Of a DNA stretch of 64,000 nucleotides, positions 52,901-61,300 are shown in pieces. Under the pieces are notes generated by a model. It was given only the letters and a program-made list of their open reading frames with translations, was not told the DNA's origin and did no database searches. Both the position numbers and the translations under genes were made by a program. The stretch's first letter is position 1, and every line of letters starts with the position of its first letter. The stretch comes from Antarcticibacterium arcticum (lineage in GTDB: Bacteria; Bacteroidota; Bacteroidia; Flavobacteriales; Flavobacteriaceae). Where the stretch lies: assembly GCF_007993795.1 (NCBI RefSeq), contig NZ_CP042476.1, positions 3,162,001 through 3,226,000 on the forward strand. Reading direction: 5' to 3'.

Positions 52901-53151
52901 TAACGAGCAGTTTCAAGACCCACAAAAGTGAATACCAAAACGTTGCCTTGTTGAGCCTGGATAGTATAATTACCATCAAAATCTGTTTGAACCCCGGTGG
53001 TGGTTCCCTCAATAATAATGTTTACCCCCGGAAGCGGCAAACCTGAGTCGTCCGTAACGGTACCCGTTATCGTACGTTGTTCTTGCGCAAAGCTTATTTG
53101 CACAACTAACACTAGCAATAGCGTTAGAATTTTACTAAATTTTGTTTTCAT
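49933..53151 (-). CDS. SusC/RagA-family TonB-linked outer-membrane transporter
   Basis: 1072 residues. After the signal peptide (end near SFAQ) comes a carboxypeptidase-regulatory-like beta-sandwich (about 25-105; ITGTVTDDSGLPLPGVNI), then the SusC hallmark LDEVVVTALGIRREKKSLGYA, the plug domain (about 120-230; LKGAAATALYGSRAANGVVII) and a 22-strand barrel ending ASVKFNF. It imports nutrients through the outer membrane with TonB energy. It is followed by its SusD partner and a terminator. No N-terminal sigma-interaction extension is present. Confidence 0.95.
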   Translation of the reverse strand: MKTKFSKILTLLLVLVVQISFAQEQRTITGTVTDDSGLPLPGVNIIIEGTTTGVQTDFDGNYTIQAQQGNVLVFTFVGLETARYTVAQNNRIDVTMAADAAQLDEVVVTALGIRREKKSLGYATQEVDGSEVSDVPTTNFMNSLSGKVAGLNIRNSGTIGGSSNIVIRGNSSLTGNNQALFVVDGTPISNDNSNSSGQRTGRGGYDYGNAASDIDPNNIASINVLKGAAATALYGSRAANGVVIIETKKGAKKKGIGVSVSTTLTVSNADKETLPVYQNEYGAGYGAYYASDDGYFNLYDVDGDGVLDETTPFTEDASFGARFDPNRLIYQWNSIYPQLDTYQQATPWVAGAHTPNDIWKTGYTSINAIALDGGSDTGSFRLSLNNMLQEGNLPNANIKRNTISFSGSQDLMDKLTASANMTFTKADGKGRYGTGYDSENIMQSFRQWYQTNVDLFEQRDAYFATRENITWNPNSPDDLTPIYMDNPYWTRYENYQTDTRNRYFGNMNLEYEINDIFSVLGRFAFDTYDELQEERRNVGSSGVSGYSRFNNRVAEYNYDLILNFNTDIAEGLNLDGNVGANLRRNNRTSIFASTNGGLNAPGFYALSNSADPLNPPQEYDGTSSVDGIYARAGLGYLGTYYVEGTVRRDRSSTLPVSDNTFVYPSISTSVILSNVIDAEWLNFMKARANYAVVGGDTDRFRVFNTYTVSAPFAGAGVAANNPTLNNQLLKPETSYSYELGLEGDFFDRRVGFDVSYYNTQTEDQITPIPVSTATGFSQKILNAGTVENKGFEVLLRLNPIRSEDFNWNITANWAQNRSEVLELADGINNLQLAAVQGGISINAAPGQPYGAIRGRDYIYDDNGNRVVNASGYYLRSATSNEIIGNIQPDWTGGVSNSLQYKNVSLSFLIDVQKGGDIFSLDTWYGFATGLYDRSVGNNDLGNPIRNPVSQGGGVILPGVTEDGQPNTTRVRADYYATPFGYARDANKGHVYDASFVKLREASLSYVFSENVLGSLPITNASISLVGRNLWIIHKNLPYSDPEAGLSSGNIQGYQSGAYPAFREIGASVKFNF

Positions 53152-53431
53152 TGTTTAATTTGTTTGAATTAGCCAACGCCAAAAGTGCTAAGAAAAGGTT
53201 AAGTATGCAAACTATTTTAGCCAAAAAAATTAACCGGTGTTAATATAGTGTTAATAAAATAGGGTAAAACGCTGACTTTTAACTAAAAATGGCAAATGTC
53301 AAAATTTTCAATAAATAAAAGAGTTTGAGATATTTTATGAGTCAGGGAGATCTGTTTTTAAAAAAGTGTCTTATTATTTTATACAATAATTTTTTGTGCA
53401 GGGATATTGCTTGAAAATTAATGTATTATCA
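53152..53431. other. Divergent intergenic region between susC and rpsL
   Basis: A/T-rich with no gene. The rpsL promoter lies at its right edge. For susC, only a near match to TAnnTTTG (minus strand, complement of CAAACTAT near 53208-53215) was found, so its promoter is not identified. Confidence 0.45.
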
Positions 53432-53462
53432 TTTGATTAATTAGTTTTTATTTCTACCTTTG
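53432..53462 (+). promoter_or_regulatory. Promoter of the str-S10-spc ribosomal operon
   Basis: TTTG (53432-53435), a spacer of exactly 19 bases, then TACCTTTG (53455-53462), a complete match to the Bacteroidota promoter. Transcription should begin near 53468, giving a leader of about 50 nt to rpsL. Confidence 0.8.
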
Positions 53463-53517
53463 CCAACCCTAAAAAATAGGGAGGTAATTTTTAACAATAA
53501 TTAGTGTAAGAGAAATT

Positions 53518-53892
53518 ATGCCAACAATTTCACAATTAGTACGAAAAGGAAGAGCCAAAATAACCAAGAAGAGTAAATCGGCTGCTTTAGATTCGTGCCC
53601 TCAAAGACGGGGAGTTTGTACGCGTGTTTACACCACTACACCAAAAAAACCTAACTCTGCAATGCGTAAAGTAGCAAGGGTTAGATTGACAAATGGTAAA
53701 GAGGTAAACGCATACATCCCTGGAGAAGGACACAATTTACAAGAGCACTCGATAGTATTGGTTAGAGGCGGAAGGGTAAAAGATTTACCGGGAGTTAGAT
53801 ATCACATTGTTCGTGGAGCATTGGATACTGCCGGTGTTGCAGGTAGAACTCAACGTAGATCAAAATACGGAGCAAAACGCCCTAAGAAGTAA
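53518..53892 (+). CDS. rpsL: 30S ribosomal protein S12
   Basis: 124 residues. S12 sits at the decoding centre. TTPKKPNSAMRK and GGRVKDLPGVRYH are intact, with lysines at the two positions where streptomycin-resistance substitutions usually occur, so the allele looks wild type. It is the first gene after the operon promoter, and rpsG follows after 23 bases. Confidence 0.98.
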   Translation: MPTISQLVRKGRAKITKKSKSAALDSCPQRRGVCTRVYTTTPKKPNSAMRKVARVRLTNGKEVNAYIPGEGHNLQEHSIVLVRGGRVKDLPGVRYHIVRGALDTAGVAGRTQRRSKYGAKRPKK

Positions 53893-53915
53893 TTAAACAT
53901 TTTTAATTAAAAGAC

Positions 53916-54392
53916 ATGAGAAAAAGACAGGCAAAAAAGAGGCCTATTTTACCAGATCCAAAGTTTAATGATCAGTTAGTGACCCGTTTCGTTAACATGA
54001 TGATGTGGGATGGTAAAAAATCAGTTTCTTTTAAAGTGTTCTATGATGCAATCGCAATAGTAGAAGAAAAGAAACAAGACGAAGAGAAAACAGCTTTGGA
54101 AGTTTGGAAAGATGCATTATCTAATGTTATGCCTCACGTTGAAGTGAGAAGCAGACGTGTAGGTGGGGCAACATTCCAGATCCCTATGCAAATTCGTCCG
54201 GACCGTAAGGTTTCAACCGCTATGAAATGGTTGATCTCTTACTCCAGGAAGCGTAATGAGAAATCAATGGCCCAGAGATTGGCCGGAGAGATCATTGCTG
54301 CTGCTAAGGAAGAAGGTGCTGCCGTTAAGAAAAGAACAGATACTCATAAAATGGCTGAAGCCAATAAGGCATTCTCTCACTTTAGATTCTAA
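53916..54392 (+). CDS. rpsG: 30S ribosomal protein S7
   Basis: 158 residues, usual length. S7 nucleates 16S rRNA 3'-domain assembly and contacts E-site tRNA. The conserved MRKRQAKKRPILPDPKF start and the SRRVGGATFQIPMQI segment identify it. In E. coli S7 represses the str operon; no S7-site comparison was possible here. Confidence 0.98.
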   Translation: MRKRQAKKRPILPDPKFNDQLVTRFVNMMMWDGKKSVSFKVFYDAIAIVEEKKQDEEKTALEVWKDALSNVMPHVEVRSRRVGGATFQIPMQIRPDRKVSTAMKWLISYSRKRNEKSMAQRLAGEIIAAAKEEGAAVKKRTDTHKMAEANKAFSHFRF

Positions 54393-54397
54393 AAAAA

Positions 54398-56512
54398 ATG
54401 GCACAAAGAGATTTAAAATTCACAAGAAATATAGGAATTGCTGCGCATATTGATGCCGGTAAAACCACAACTACAGAGCGTATCTTGTTCTATACCGGAG
54501 TAAGCCACAAAATAGGTGAGGTGCACGATGGTGCAGCAACTATGGACTGGATGGAGCAGGAGCAGGAAAGAGGTATTACCATTACTTCTGCAGCCACGCA
54601 CTGTAAGTGGAATTACAGGGATCAGGAATATACCGTAAACATTATTGATACACCGGGTCACGTTGATTTTACCGTAGAGGTAGAGCGTTCCCTGCGTGTA
54701 CTTGATGGTATGGTGGCTTTGTTTAGTGCAGTTGATGGAGTAGAGCCGCAGTCTGAAACCGTATGGAGACAGGCAGATAAATATAGAGTGCCAAGATTAG
54801 GTTTTGTAAATAAAATGGATCGCCAGGGCGCCGATTTCTTTAACGTGTGCAATCAGGTTAGAGAGATGTTAGGTGGTAACCCTGTTCCATTACAAGTACC
54901 TATTGGTGACGAAGTTGACTTTAAAGGGGTGGTAGATCTTATTTCTAAAAAGGCAATTGTTTGGAATGAAGAAGATTTTGGAATGACATATGAAACCATC
55001 GAGATCCCTGAGGAGCTTATGGAAGATGTGAACAAATACCGAACTCTTTTAGTGGAAGCTGTTGCAGATTATGATGAGGCTTTGATGGAAAAATTCTTCG
55101 AAGATGAAGATTCCATTACCGAGGATGAAATTATTGCTGCACTTAGAGCTGCTACAATAGATATGTCTATTATCCCAATGATGTGTGGATCTTCCTTTAA
55201 GAATAAAGGAGTTCAGGCTATGTTGGATGCAGTTATGCGTTATTTACCTGCTCCAAGTGATGTAGAAGCTATCGTGGGTATTAATCCAGAAACAGGAGAA
55301 GAAGAAAAGCGTAAGCCTAATGTTGATTCTCCATTTTCTGCTCTTGCATTTAAGATCGCTACAGATCCTTTCGTAGGACGTCTGGCTTTCTTTAGAGTGT
55401 ATTCTGGTGCGTTAAATGCTGGTTCTTATGTATTGAACAATCGTTCAGGTAAGAAAGAGCGTATTTCACGTATCTACCAGATGCATGCAAACAAGCAGGA
55501 GCCTATAGATAGAATTGAAGCTGGAGATATTGGAGCTGCTGTTGGTTTTAAAGAAATTAAGACCGGAGATACGCTTACAGATGAGAAACACCCAATAACA
55601 CTTGAGTCTATGTCTTTCCCTGCACCGGTAATTGGTATCGCTGTAGAGCCTAAGACCAAGGCTGATGTTGATAAGATGGGGATGGCTTTGGCAAAACTTG
55701 CTGAAGAGGATCCAACTTTCCAGGTTAAGACTGATGAAGCTTCAGGGCAAACTATTATTTCAGGTATGGGTGAACTTCACCTTGAGATCCTTGTGGATCG
55801 TTTGAAAAGAGAGTTCAAAGTTGAAGTGAATGAAGGTCAGCCTCAGGTTGAATATAAAGAAACCATTACCAAAACTGCAGATCACAGAGAAGTTTATAAA
55901 AAGCAATCTGGTGGTCGTGGAAAATTTGGAGATATTATCTTCAAAATGTCCCCTGCAGATGAGGACTTTAAAGGACCGGGTCTTCAGTTTGTAGACTCAG
56001 TTAAAGGTGGTCGTATTCCTAAGGAATTTATTCCTTCAGTAGAAAAAGGATTTAGAGAAGCTATGAGAAACGGGCCATTGGCAGGTTTCAAAATGGATAC
56101 TCTTAAAGTTGAATTATTGGACGGATCTTTCCACCCTGTAGATTCTGATGCACTTTCGTTTGAATTGGCAGCAAGAATGGGATATAAAGTTGCAGCTAAA
56201 AAAGCCGGAGCAATTATCCTTGAGCCAATTATGAAGGTAGAAGTTGTAACTCCTGAAGAAAACATGGGAGACATAGTAGGAGATTTGAACCGAAGAAGAG
56301 GTCAGGTTAACGATATGTCAGACCGTTCTGGAGCTAAAGTTATAAAGGCTGAAGTGCCGCTTTCTGAAATGTTTGGTTATGTTACCACATTAAGAACATT
56401 ATCATCAGGTAGAGCAACATCAACTATGGAATTCGCTCATTATGCTGAAACTCCTTCTAACATTTCAGAAGAAGTTATAAAAGCAGCTAAAGGCACATCA
56501 TCTCACGATTAA
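54398..56512 (+). CDS. fusA: Elongation factor G
   Basis: 704 residues. GTPase motifs: G1 AHIDAGKTTTTE, G3 DTPGHVDF and G4 NKMD; domains II-V follow at normal length, ending SSGRATSTMEFAHYA. EF-G drives translocation and ribosome recycling. It starts five bases after rpsG. In contrast to E. coli, no tuf gene follows; rpsJ does, after 11 bases. This places str and S10 genes in one operon, as in other Bacteroidota. Confidence 0.98.
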   Translation: MAQRDLKFTRNIGIAAHIDAGKTTTTERILFYTGVSHKIGEVHDGAATMDWMEQEQERGITITSAATHCKWNYRDQEYTVNIIDTPGHVDFTVEVERSLRVLDGMVALFSAVDGVEPQSETVWRQADKYRVPRLGFVNKMDRQGADFFNVCNQVREMLGGNPVPLQVPIGDEVDFKGVVDLISKKAIVWNEEDFGMTYETIEIPEELMEDVNKYRTLLVEAVADYDEALMEKFFEDEDSITEDEIIAALRAATIDMSIIPMMCGSSFKNKGVQAMLDAVMRYLPAPSDVEAIVGINPETGEEEKRKPNVDSPFSALAFKIATDPFVGRLAFFRVYSGALNAGSYVLNNRSGKKERISRIYQMHANKQEPIDRIEAGDIGAAVGFKEIKTGDTLTDEKHPITLESMSFPAPVIGIAVEPKTKADVDKMGMALAKLAEEDPTFQVKTDEASGQTIISGMGELHLEILVDRLKREFKVEVNEGQPQVEYKETITKTADHREVYKKQSGGRGKFGDIIFKMSPADEDFKGPGLQFVDSVKGGRIPKEFIPSVEKGFREAMRNGPLAGFKMDTLKVELLDGSFHPVDSDALSFELAARMGYKVAAKKAGAIILEPIMKVEVVTPEENMGDIVGDLNRRRGQVNDMSDRSGAKVIKAEVPLSEMFGYVTTLRTLSSGRATSTMEFAHYAETPSNISEEVIKAAKGTSSHD

Positions 56513-56523
56513 TTACTAGGAAT

Positions 56524-56829
56524 ATGAGTCAGAAAATAAGAATAAAATTGAAATCCTACGATCACAACCTGGTAGATAAAAGTGCCGAGAAGATCGTAAA
56601 AACCGTAAAAACTACGGGAGCTGTAGTAACCGGGCCAATCCCGCTTCCTACTCATAAAAAGATCTTTACAGTATTGCGTTCTCCGCACGTTAATAAAAAG
56701 TCCAGAGAACAATTTCAGTTAAGCTCTTACAAAAGGTTATTAGACATTTACAGTTCGTCTTCTAAAACCATCGATGCTTTGATGAAACTTGAATTGCCAA
56801 GTGGAGTTGAAGTAGAGATCAAAGTGTGA
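56524..56829 (+). CDS. rpsJ: 30S ribosomal protein S10
   Basis: 101 residues. The KIRIKLKSYDHNLVD start and GPIPLPTHKKIFTVLRSPH loop are typical. S10 is in the 30S head and, as NusE, takes part in transcription antitermination. Its TGA stop codon is the first part of a sequence able to pair with a downstream terminator arm (see the leader at 56827-57033). Confidence 0.98.
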   Translation: MSQKIRIKLKSYDHNLVDKSAEKIVKTVKTTGAVVTGPIPLPTHKKIFTVLRSPHVNKKSREQFQLSSYKRLLDIYSSSSKTIDALMKLELPSGVEVEIKV

Positions 56830-57033
56830 TCCTGAATCCTCGAAGAGGTTAACAATAAGGCAATGCCTTGTTGCAACATGTCCTGAGCAGTTGGCGAGGG
56901 AAAAACGGTGAAAAATACATTCAGGATTGGAAGTATTTTCAATCCTGAATTTTTATAGAGAATTTTTTCCCCGTCCCTGGAGGGAAAAAATGAAAACGAA
57001 CAGGGAACTAAAATTAATTAATAACAAATAATT
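56827..57033 (+). promoter_or_regulatory. Structured rpsJ-rplC spacer, candidate ribosomal-protein attenuator
   Basis: The 204-base spacer is far longer than any other gap in the operon. P1 (ATCCTGAAT, 56829-56837, overlapping the rpsJ stop) can pair with P2 (56919-56929), enclosing three hairpins: CCTC/GAGG (56838-56848), a nine-pair stem (56853-56873), and a six-pair stem with one bulge (56874-56893). P2 pairs instead with P3 (56940-56950), over 11 pairs, to make a terminator. A later hairpin (56963-56990) lies nearer rplC. The two states exclude each other, as in attenuators. L3 or L4, encoded next, would be natural ligands, but that is inference. Confidence 0.6.
56919..56954 (+). terminator. 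Intrinsic terminator inside the ribosomal operon
   Basis: Eleven perfect pairs, arms 56919-56929 and 56940-56950, a ten-base loop and five T at 56950-56954. It lies 80 bases before rplC, so full termination would silence all downstream ribosomal genes; it must be conditional or leaky. Confidence 0.7.
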
Positions 57034-57645
57034 ATGTCTGGGTTAATAGGTAAGAAAATAGGCATGACCAGCATCTTTGACGAGAACGGAAAGAACATTC
57101 CTTGTACCGTTATTCAAGCAGGTCCATGTGTAATTACCCAAGTCAGAACCAAAGAGGTTGACGGGTATGAAGCGCTTCAACTTGGTTTCGATGACAAAAA
57201 GACTGCTAATAAAGCTGCCACTGGGCACGCTAAAAAAGCCGGAGCCGTAGCAATGCGCAAAGTCGTTGAATTCAAGGGATTTGAAGGGGAACACAAATTA
57301 GGTGATTCCATTACTGTTGAAATGTTCAGGGAAGGTGAGTTTGTAGATGTTTCCGGAACAAGTAAAGGTAAAGGTTTTCAGGGTGTTGTAAAAAGACACG
57401 GATTTGGTGGTGTAGGTCAAGCTACCCATGGACAGCATAACAGGTTAAGAGCTCCGGGATCTATTGGTGCCGCTTCTTATCCTGCAAGAGTATTCAAAGG
57501 AATGCGTATGGCTGGCCGTATGGGAGGTGAAAAAGTGAAAGTAGAAAACCTGAGGGTTGTAAAAGTGGTTGCAGATAAGAACCTTATCGTTGTTAAAGGT
57601 GCTGTTCCAGGTCACAACAACTCATATGTAATCATTCAGAAGTAA
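57034..57645 (+). CDS. rplC: 50S ribosomal protein L3
   Basis: 203 residues. L3 binds 23S rRNA near the peptidyl-transferase centre and starts 50S assembly. GLIGKKIGMTSIFDENG and KGFQGVVKRHGFGG identify it. It is preceded by the structured spacer and its TAA overlaps the rplD ATG by one base (TAATG), so L3 and L4 translation are coupled. Confidence 0.98.
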   Translation: MSGLIGKKIGMTSIFDENGKNIPCTVIQAGPCVITQVRTKEVDGYEALQLGFDDKKTANKAATGHAKKAGAVAMRKVVEFKGFEGEHKLGDSITVEMFREGEFVDVSGTSKGKGFQGVVKRHGFGGVGQATHGQHNRLRAPGSIGAASYPARVFKGMRMAGRMGGEKVKVENLRVVKVVADKNLIVVKGAVPGHNNSYVIIQK

Positions 57646-58274
57646 TGGAAGTAGCAGTTTTAGATATCAAAGGAAAAGAAACAGGAAGAAAGGTGAACCT
57701 TTCTGATGCTGTTTTTGCAATAGAGCCTAACAATCACGCAGTATATCTTGATGTAAAGCAATATCTGGCCAACCAACGCCAGGGAACGCATAAAGCAAAA
57801 GAGCGTGCAGAGATCACAGGTAGTACCCGTAAGATCAAGAAGCAAAAAGGTACTGGTACCGCTCGTGCCGGTAGTATTAAGTCTCCTGTCTTTAGAGGTG
57901 GTGGACGTGTTTTTGGTCCAAGACCAAGAAATTACGGTTTCAAATTGAATAAAAATTTGAAGCGTTTGGCTAGAAAATCTGCTTTATCTCTTAAAGCAAA
58001 TGACAAAGCTATAATGGTAGTTGAAGATTTTCAATTTGACACTCCAAAAACCAAGAATTTTATCGAAGTTCTTAAGGGATTGGGTATTGAGAATAAAAAA
58101 TCTTTAATAGTGTTGGGTGACTCAAATAAAAATGTATATTTGTCGTCACGCAATTTAAAGGGCTCTGATGTTGTAAGTAGCTCAGAATTAAGCACTTACA
58201 AAATACTACACGCAAATAATATTGTGTTCGTAGAGGGCTCCTTAGAAGGAATTGAGTTGAATTTAAGTAAATAA
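57645..58274 (+). CDS. rplD: 50S ribosomal protein L4
   Basis: 209 residues. The Gly/Arg-rich loop KKQKGTGTARAGSIKSPVFRGGG reaches the exit tunnel and is at residues of about 65-90. In E. coli L4 also represses the S10 operon by transcription attenuation, a precedent for the leader upstream of rplC. It is followed after five bases by rplW. Confidence 0.98.
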   Translation: MEVAVLDIKGKETGRKVNLSDAVFAIEPNNHAVYLDVKQYLANQRQGTHKAKERAEITGSTRKIKKQKGTGTARAGSIKSPVFRGGGRVFGPRPRNYGFKLNKNLKRLARKSALSLKANDKAIMVVEDFQFDTPKTKNFIEVLKGLGIENKKSLIVLGDSNKNVYLSSRNLKGSDVVSSSELSTYKILHANNIVFVEGSLEGIELNLSK

Positions 58275-58279
58275 GCGCT

Positions 58280-58570
58280 ATGAGTATCTTGATAAAACCT
58301 ATTATTACAGAAAAAGCAACGGCCGATAGTGAGTTGAACAACCGCTACGCATTTGTTGTTAATAATAAGGCGAATAAGATTGAAATTAAAGGGGCTGTAG
58401 AGTCTGCTTATGGTGTTTCAGTTACTAAAGTTCGCACAGTTAATGTCCGTCCAGATCGTAAAACCCGTTTTACAAAAACAGGTGTGATCACTGGTAAAAC
58501 AAGTGCTTTCAAGAAAGCATATGTACAGGTGGCGGAAGGTGAAACTATTGATTTGTATAGTAATCTTTAA
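58280..58570 (+). CDS. rplW: 50S ribosomal protein L23
   Basis: 96 residues. L23 lies at the tunnel exit and docks trigger factor and SRP. The start LIKPIITEKATADSE and YAFVVNNKANKIEIKGAVE are standard. Tightly packed between rplD and rplB. Confidence 0.97.
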   Translation: MSILIKPIITEKATADSELNNRYAFVVNNKANKIEIKGAVESAYGVSVTKVRTVNVRPDRKTRFTKTGVITGKTSAFKKAYVQVAEGETIDLYSNL

Positions 58571-58579
58571 GATTAAAAA

Positions 58580-59407
58580 ATGTCAGTTAGAAAATTAAAA
58601 CCAATCACCCCTGGTCAGCGTTTTAGAGTAGTAAATGGGTTTGACGCCATTACTACTGATAAGCCGGAGAAGAGTTTATTAGCTCCGATTAAAAAGTCAG
58701 GTGGTAGAAACAGTCAAGGAAAAATGACCATGCGCTATAAGGGTGGTGGTCACAAAAGACGTTACCGTATTATAGATTTTAAACGTGACAAGCATGGTAT
58801 TCCTGCTACTGTTGCGTCTATAGAATATGATCCAAACAGAACGGCTTTTATCGCATTATTGAATTATCAGGATGGCGAGAAAAGATACATTGTTGCTCAA
58901 AACGGGCTACAGGTAGATCAAAACATTGTTTCTGATGCAGTAGCTGCGGCTCCTGAAATTGGAAATGCAATGCCTTTAAGCAGCATCCCGTTGGGTACTG
59001 TGATCTCCTGTATTGAACTTCGTCCTGGACAGGGAGCTGTAATGGCTCGTAGTGCAGGTGCTTTTGCACAGTTAGTTGCAAGGGAAGCAAGGTATGCTAC
59101 TATTAAATTACCTTCAGGAGAGATTCGTAGAGTACTTGTTACTTGTATGGCTACCATTGGAGCTGTTTCAAATAGTGACCACCAGTTAATTGTATCTGGT
59201 AAAGCTGGTAGAAGCAGATGGTTAGGTAGAAGACCAAGAACAAGACCAGTTGCGATGAACCCTGTAGATCACCCAATGGGTGGTGGTGAAGGTAGAGCTT
59301 CCGGAGGTCACCCACGTTCTAGAAAAGGTTTACCTGCTAAAGGTTACAGAACCAGATCTAAGACGAAAGCGAGTAATAAATATATTGTAGAACGTAGAAA
59401 GAAATAA
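58580..59407 (+). CDS. rplB: 50S ribosomal protein L2
   Basis: 275 residues. L2 is needed for subunit association and peptidyl transfer; GRNSQGKMTMRYKGGGHKR at the N-terminus and the C-terminal NPVDHPMGGGEGRASGGHP, containing the conserved catalytic-region His, identify it. Normal length. Confidence 0.98.
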   Translation: MSVRKLKPITPGQRFRVVNGFDAITTDKPEKSLLAPIKKSGGRNSQGKMTMRYKGGGHKRRYRIIDFKRDKHGIPATVASIEYDPNRTAFIALLNYQDGEKRYIVAQNGLQVDQNIVSDAVAAAPEIGNAMPLSSIPLGTVISCIELRPGQGAVMARSAGAFAQLVAREARYATIKLPSGEIRRVLVTCMATIGAVSNSDHQLIVSGKAGRSRWLGRRPRTRPVAMNPVDHPMGGGEGRASGGHPRSRKGLPAKGYRTRSKTKASNKYIVERRKK

Positions 59408-59413
59408 TAAGAT

Positions 59414-59692
59414 ATGGCACGTTCATTAAAAAAAGGACCTTTCGTTCATTTCAAATTAGACAAGAAGATTGCCGCCAACGTGGAATCTGGAAAAAAGACG
59501 GTCATTAAAACCTGGTCAAGGGCTTCTATGATCACTCCAGACTTTGTTGGGCAAACAATAGCTGTTCATAATGGAAAGCAATTTGTACCTGTCTATGTTA
59601 CTGAAAATATGGTAGGTCACAAATTAGGAGAATTTTCACCAACAAGATCTTTTAGAGGTCATGCAGGTGCGAAAAATAAAGGAAAAAGATAA
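59414..59692 (+). CDS. rpsS: 30S ribosomal protein S19
   Basis: 92 residues. S19 forms a pair with S13 in the 30S head. MARSLKKGPFV, TWSRASMITPDFVGQ and GHKLGEFSPTRSFRGHAG are the expected motifs. It starts six bases after rplB. Confidence 0.98.
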   Translation: MARSLKKGPFVHFKLDKKIAANVESGKKTVIKTWSRASMITPDFVGQTIAVHNGKQFVPVYVTENMVGHKLGEFSPTRSFRGHAGAKNKGKR

Positions 59693-59700
59693 CTGAAGCT

Positions 59701-60111
59701 ATGGGAGTTCGTAAAAGAGAAAAAGCAGAGCAAACTAAAGAAGCTAAAAAGTCAATAGCTTTTGCAAAACTGAATAACTGCCCTACTTCGCCTAGGAAAA
59801 TGCGATTAGTTGCAGATTTGGTTCGTGGTGAAAAAGTAGAAAGAGCGCTTCAGGTATTGAAATTTAGCTCTAAGGATGCATCCAGAAAACTTGAGAAATT
59901 ATTGCTTAGTGCAATAGCCAACTGGCAGTCCAAGAATGAAGATGCAAGTATCGAAGATGCTGAATTGTTCGTAAAAGAGATCCGTGTAGACGGTGGAAGT
60001 ATGTTAAAAAGATTGCGCCCTGCACCACAGGGCCGTGCTCACAGAATAAGAAAACGTTCCAATCACGTTACAATAGTGCTTGGAGAGAACAATAATACAC
60101 AAAGCAAGTAG
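59701..60111 (+). CDS. rplV: 50S ribosomal protein L22
   Basis: 136 residues. L22 lines the exit tunnel; the beta-hairpin GGSMLKRLRPAPQGRAHRIRK is intact, with no insertion or deletion of the macrolide-resistance type visible. A flavobacterial N-terminal extension of some 20 residues (KREKAEQTKEAKKS) precedes the domain. Confidence 0.97.
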   Translation: MGVRKREKAEQTKEAKKSIAFAKLNNCPTSPRKMRLVADLVRGEKVERALQVLKFSSKDASRKLEKLLLSAIANWQSKNEDASIEDAELFVKEIRVDGGSMLKRLRPAPQGRAHRIRKRSNHVTIVLGENNNTQSK

Positions 60112-60114
60112 AGT

Positions 60115-60849
60115 ATGGGACAGAAAACAAATCCAATCGGGAATCGCCTTGGTATCATTAGAGGATGGGAGTCCAACTGGTACGGAGGAAATGACTACGG
60201 CGATAAATTGGCCGAAGACGATAAGATTAGAAAATACATCCATGCTCGTTTATCTAAGGCGAGTGTATCCAGGGTAATTATTGAGCGTACCCTAAAACTT
60301 ATAACCGTTACTATCACCACTGCCCGTCCCGGTATCATTATTGGGAAAGGTGGTCAGGAGGTAGATAAGTTGAAGGAAGAGCTTAAGAAAATTACCGATA
60401 AGGAAGTTCAAATTAACATCTTTGAGATCAAAAGGCCTGAACTTGACGCTCACCTGGTGGGTTCAAGTGTTGCAAGACAAATTGAGAATCGTATCTCTTA
60501 CCGTCGTGCAATTAAAATGGCTATCGCAGCTGCCATGAGAATGAATGCTGAAGGGATTAAGATCCAGATCTCAGGTAGATTGAATGGTGCTGAAATGGCC
60601 CGTGCTGAAAGCTACAAAGATGGTAGAATTCCCTTGTCAACTTTTAGAGCCGACATTGATTATGCTTTAGTTGAGGCACACACTACTTATGGTAGATTAG
60701 GTGTTAAAGTATGGATCATGAAAGGTGAGGTATTTGGTAAAAGAGAACTTTCACCGCTTGTTGGTATGGCCAAGAAGCAGGAAAAAGGAGGAAAGCCAGG
60801 AGCCGGTCCCGCACGAGGTGGTAACAACAAAGCACGTCGTAGAAAGTAA
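60115..60849 (+). CDS. rpsC: 30S ribosomal protein S3
   Basis: 244 residues. MGQKTNPIGNRLG at the start, the KH-domain motif RPGIIIGKGGQEVDKLKEEL and the C-terminal domain with GRLNGAEMARAE identify S3, which shapes the mRNA entry channel. The tail is Gly- and Lys-rich (KKQEKGGKPGAGPARGG). Confidence 0.98.
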   Translation: MGQKTNPIGNRLGIIRGWESNWYGGNDYGDKLAEDDKIRKYIHARLSKASVSRVIIERTLKLITVTITTARPGIIIGKGGQEVDKLKEELKKITDKEVQINIFEIKRPELDAHLVGSSVARQIENRISYRRAIKMAIAAAMRMNAEGIKIQISGRLNGAEMARAESYKDGRIPLSTFRADIDYALVEAHTTYGRLGVKVWIMKGEVFGKRELSPLVGMAKKQEKGGKPGAGPARGGNNKARRRK

Positions 60850-60868
60850 TTTTTTAAAGTAAAGAAAA

Positions 60869-61288
60869 ATGTTACAGCCTAAAAGAACAAAATATCGTAA
60901 GATGCAAAAGGGCCGTATGAAAGGTATCTCCCAAAGAGGACATAGACTTTCAAACGGTACATTTGGGATCAAATCTATTGACTCAAATTTCCTTACTGCA
61001 CGTCAAATAGAAGCAGCGCGTATCGCCGCTACCCGTTATATGAAAAGAGAAGGTTCATTATGGATTAAAATATTTCCAGATAAGCCTATCACAAAGAAGC
61101 CTCTTGAAGTACGTATGGGTAAAGGTAAAGGTGCCGTAGAATATTGGGTAGCAGTTGTAAAACCGGGAAGGATCCTTTTTGAAATAGGAGGGGTGCCTTA
61201 TGATGTGGCAAAAGAGGCATTGCGCCTTGCAGCCCAGAAACTTCCGGTGAAAACCAAGTTTATCGTAGCTAGAGATTATCAAGCTTAA
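60869..61288 (+). CDS. rplP: 50S ribosomal protein L16
   Basis: 139 residues. MLQPKRTKYRKMQKGRMKG, RQIEAARIAATRYMKREG and EVRMGKGKGAVEYWVAVVKPG are characteristic. L16 positions A-site tRNA at the central protuberance. Confidence 0.98.
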   Translation: MLQPKRTKYRKMQKGRMKGISQRGHRLSNGTFGIKSIDSNFLTARQIEAARIAATRYMKREGSLWIKIFPDKPITKKPLEVRMGKGKGAVEYWVAVVKPGRILFEIGGVPYDVAKEALRLAAQKLPVKTKFIVARDYQA

Positions 61289-61300
61289 TTAAGAGAAGTT

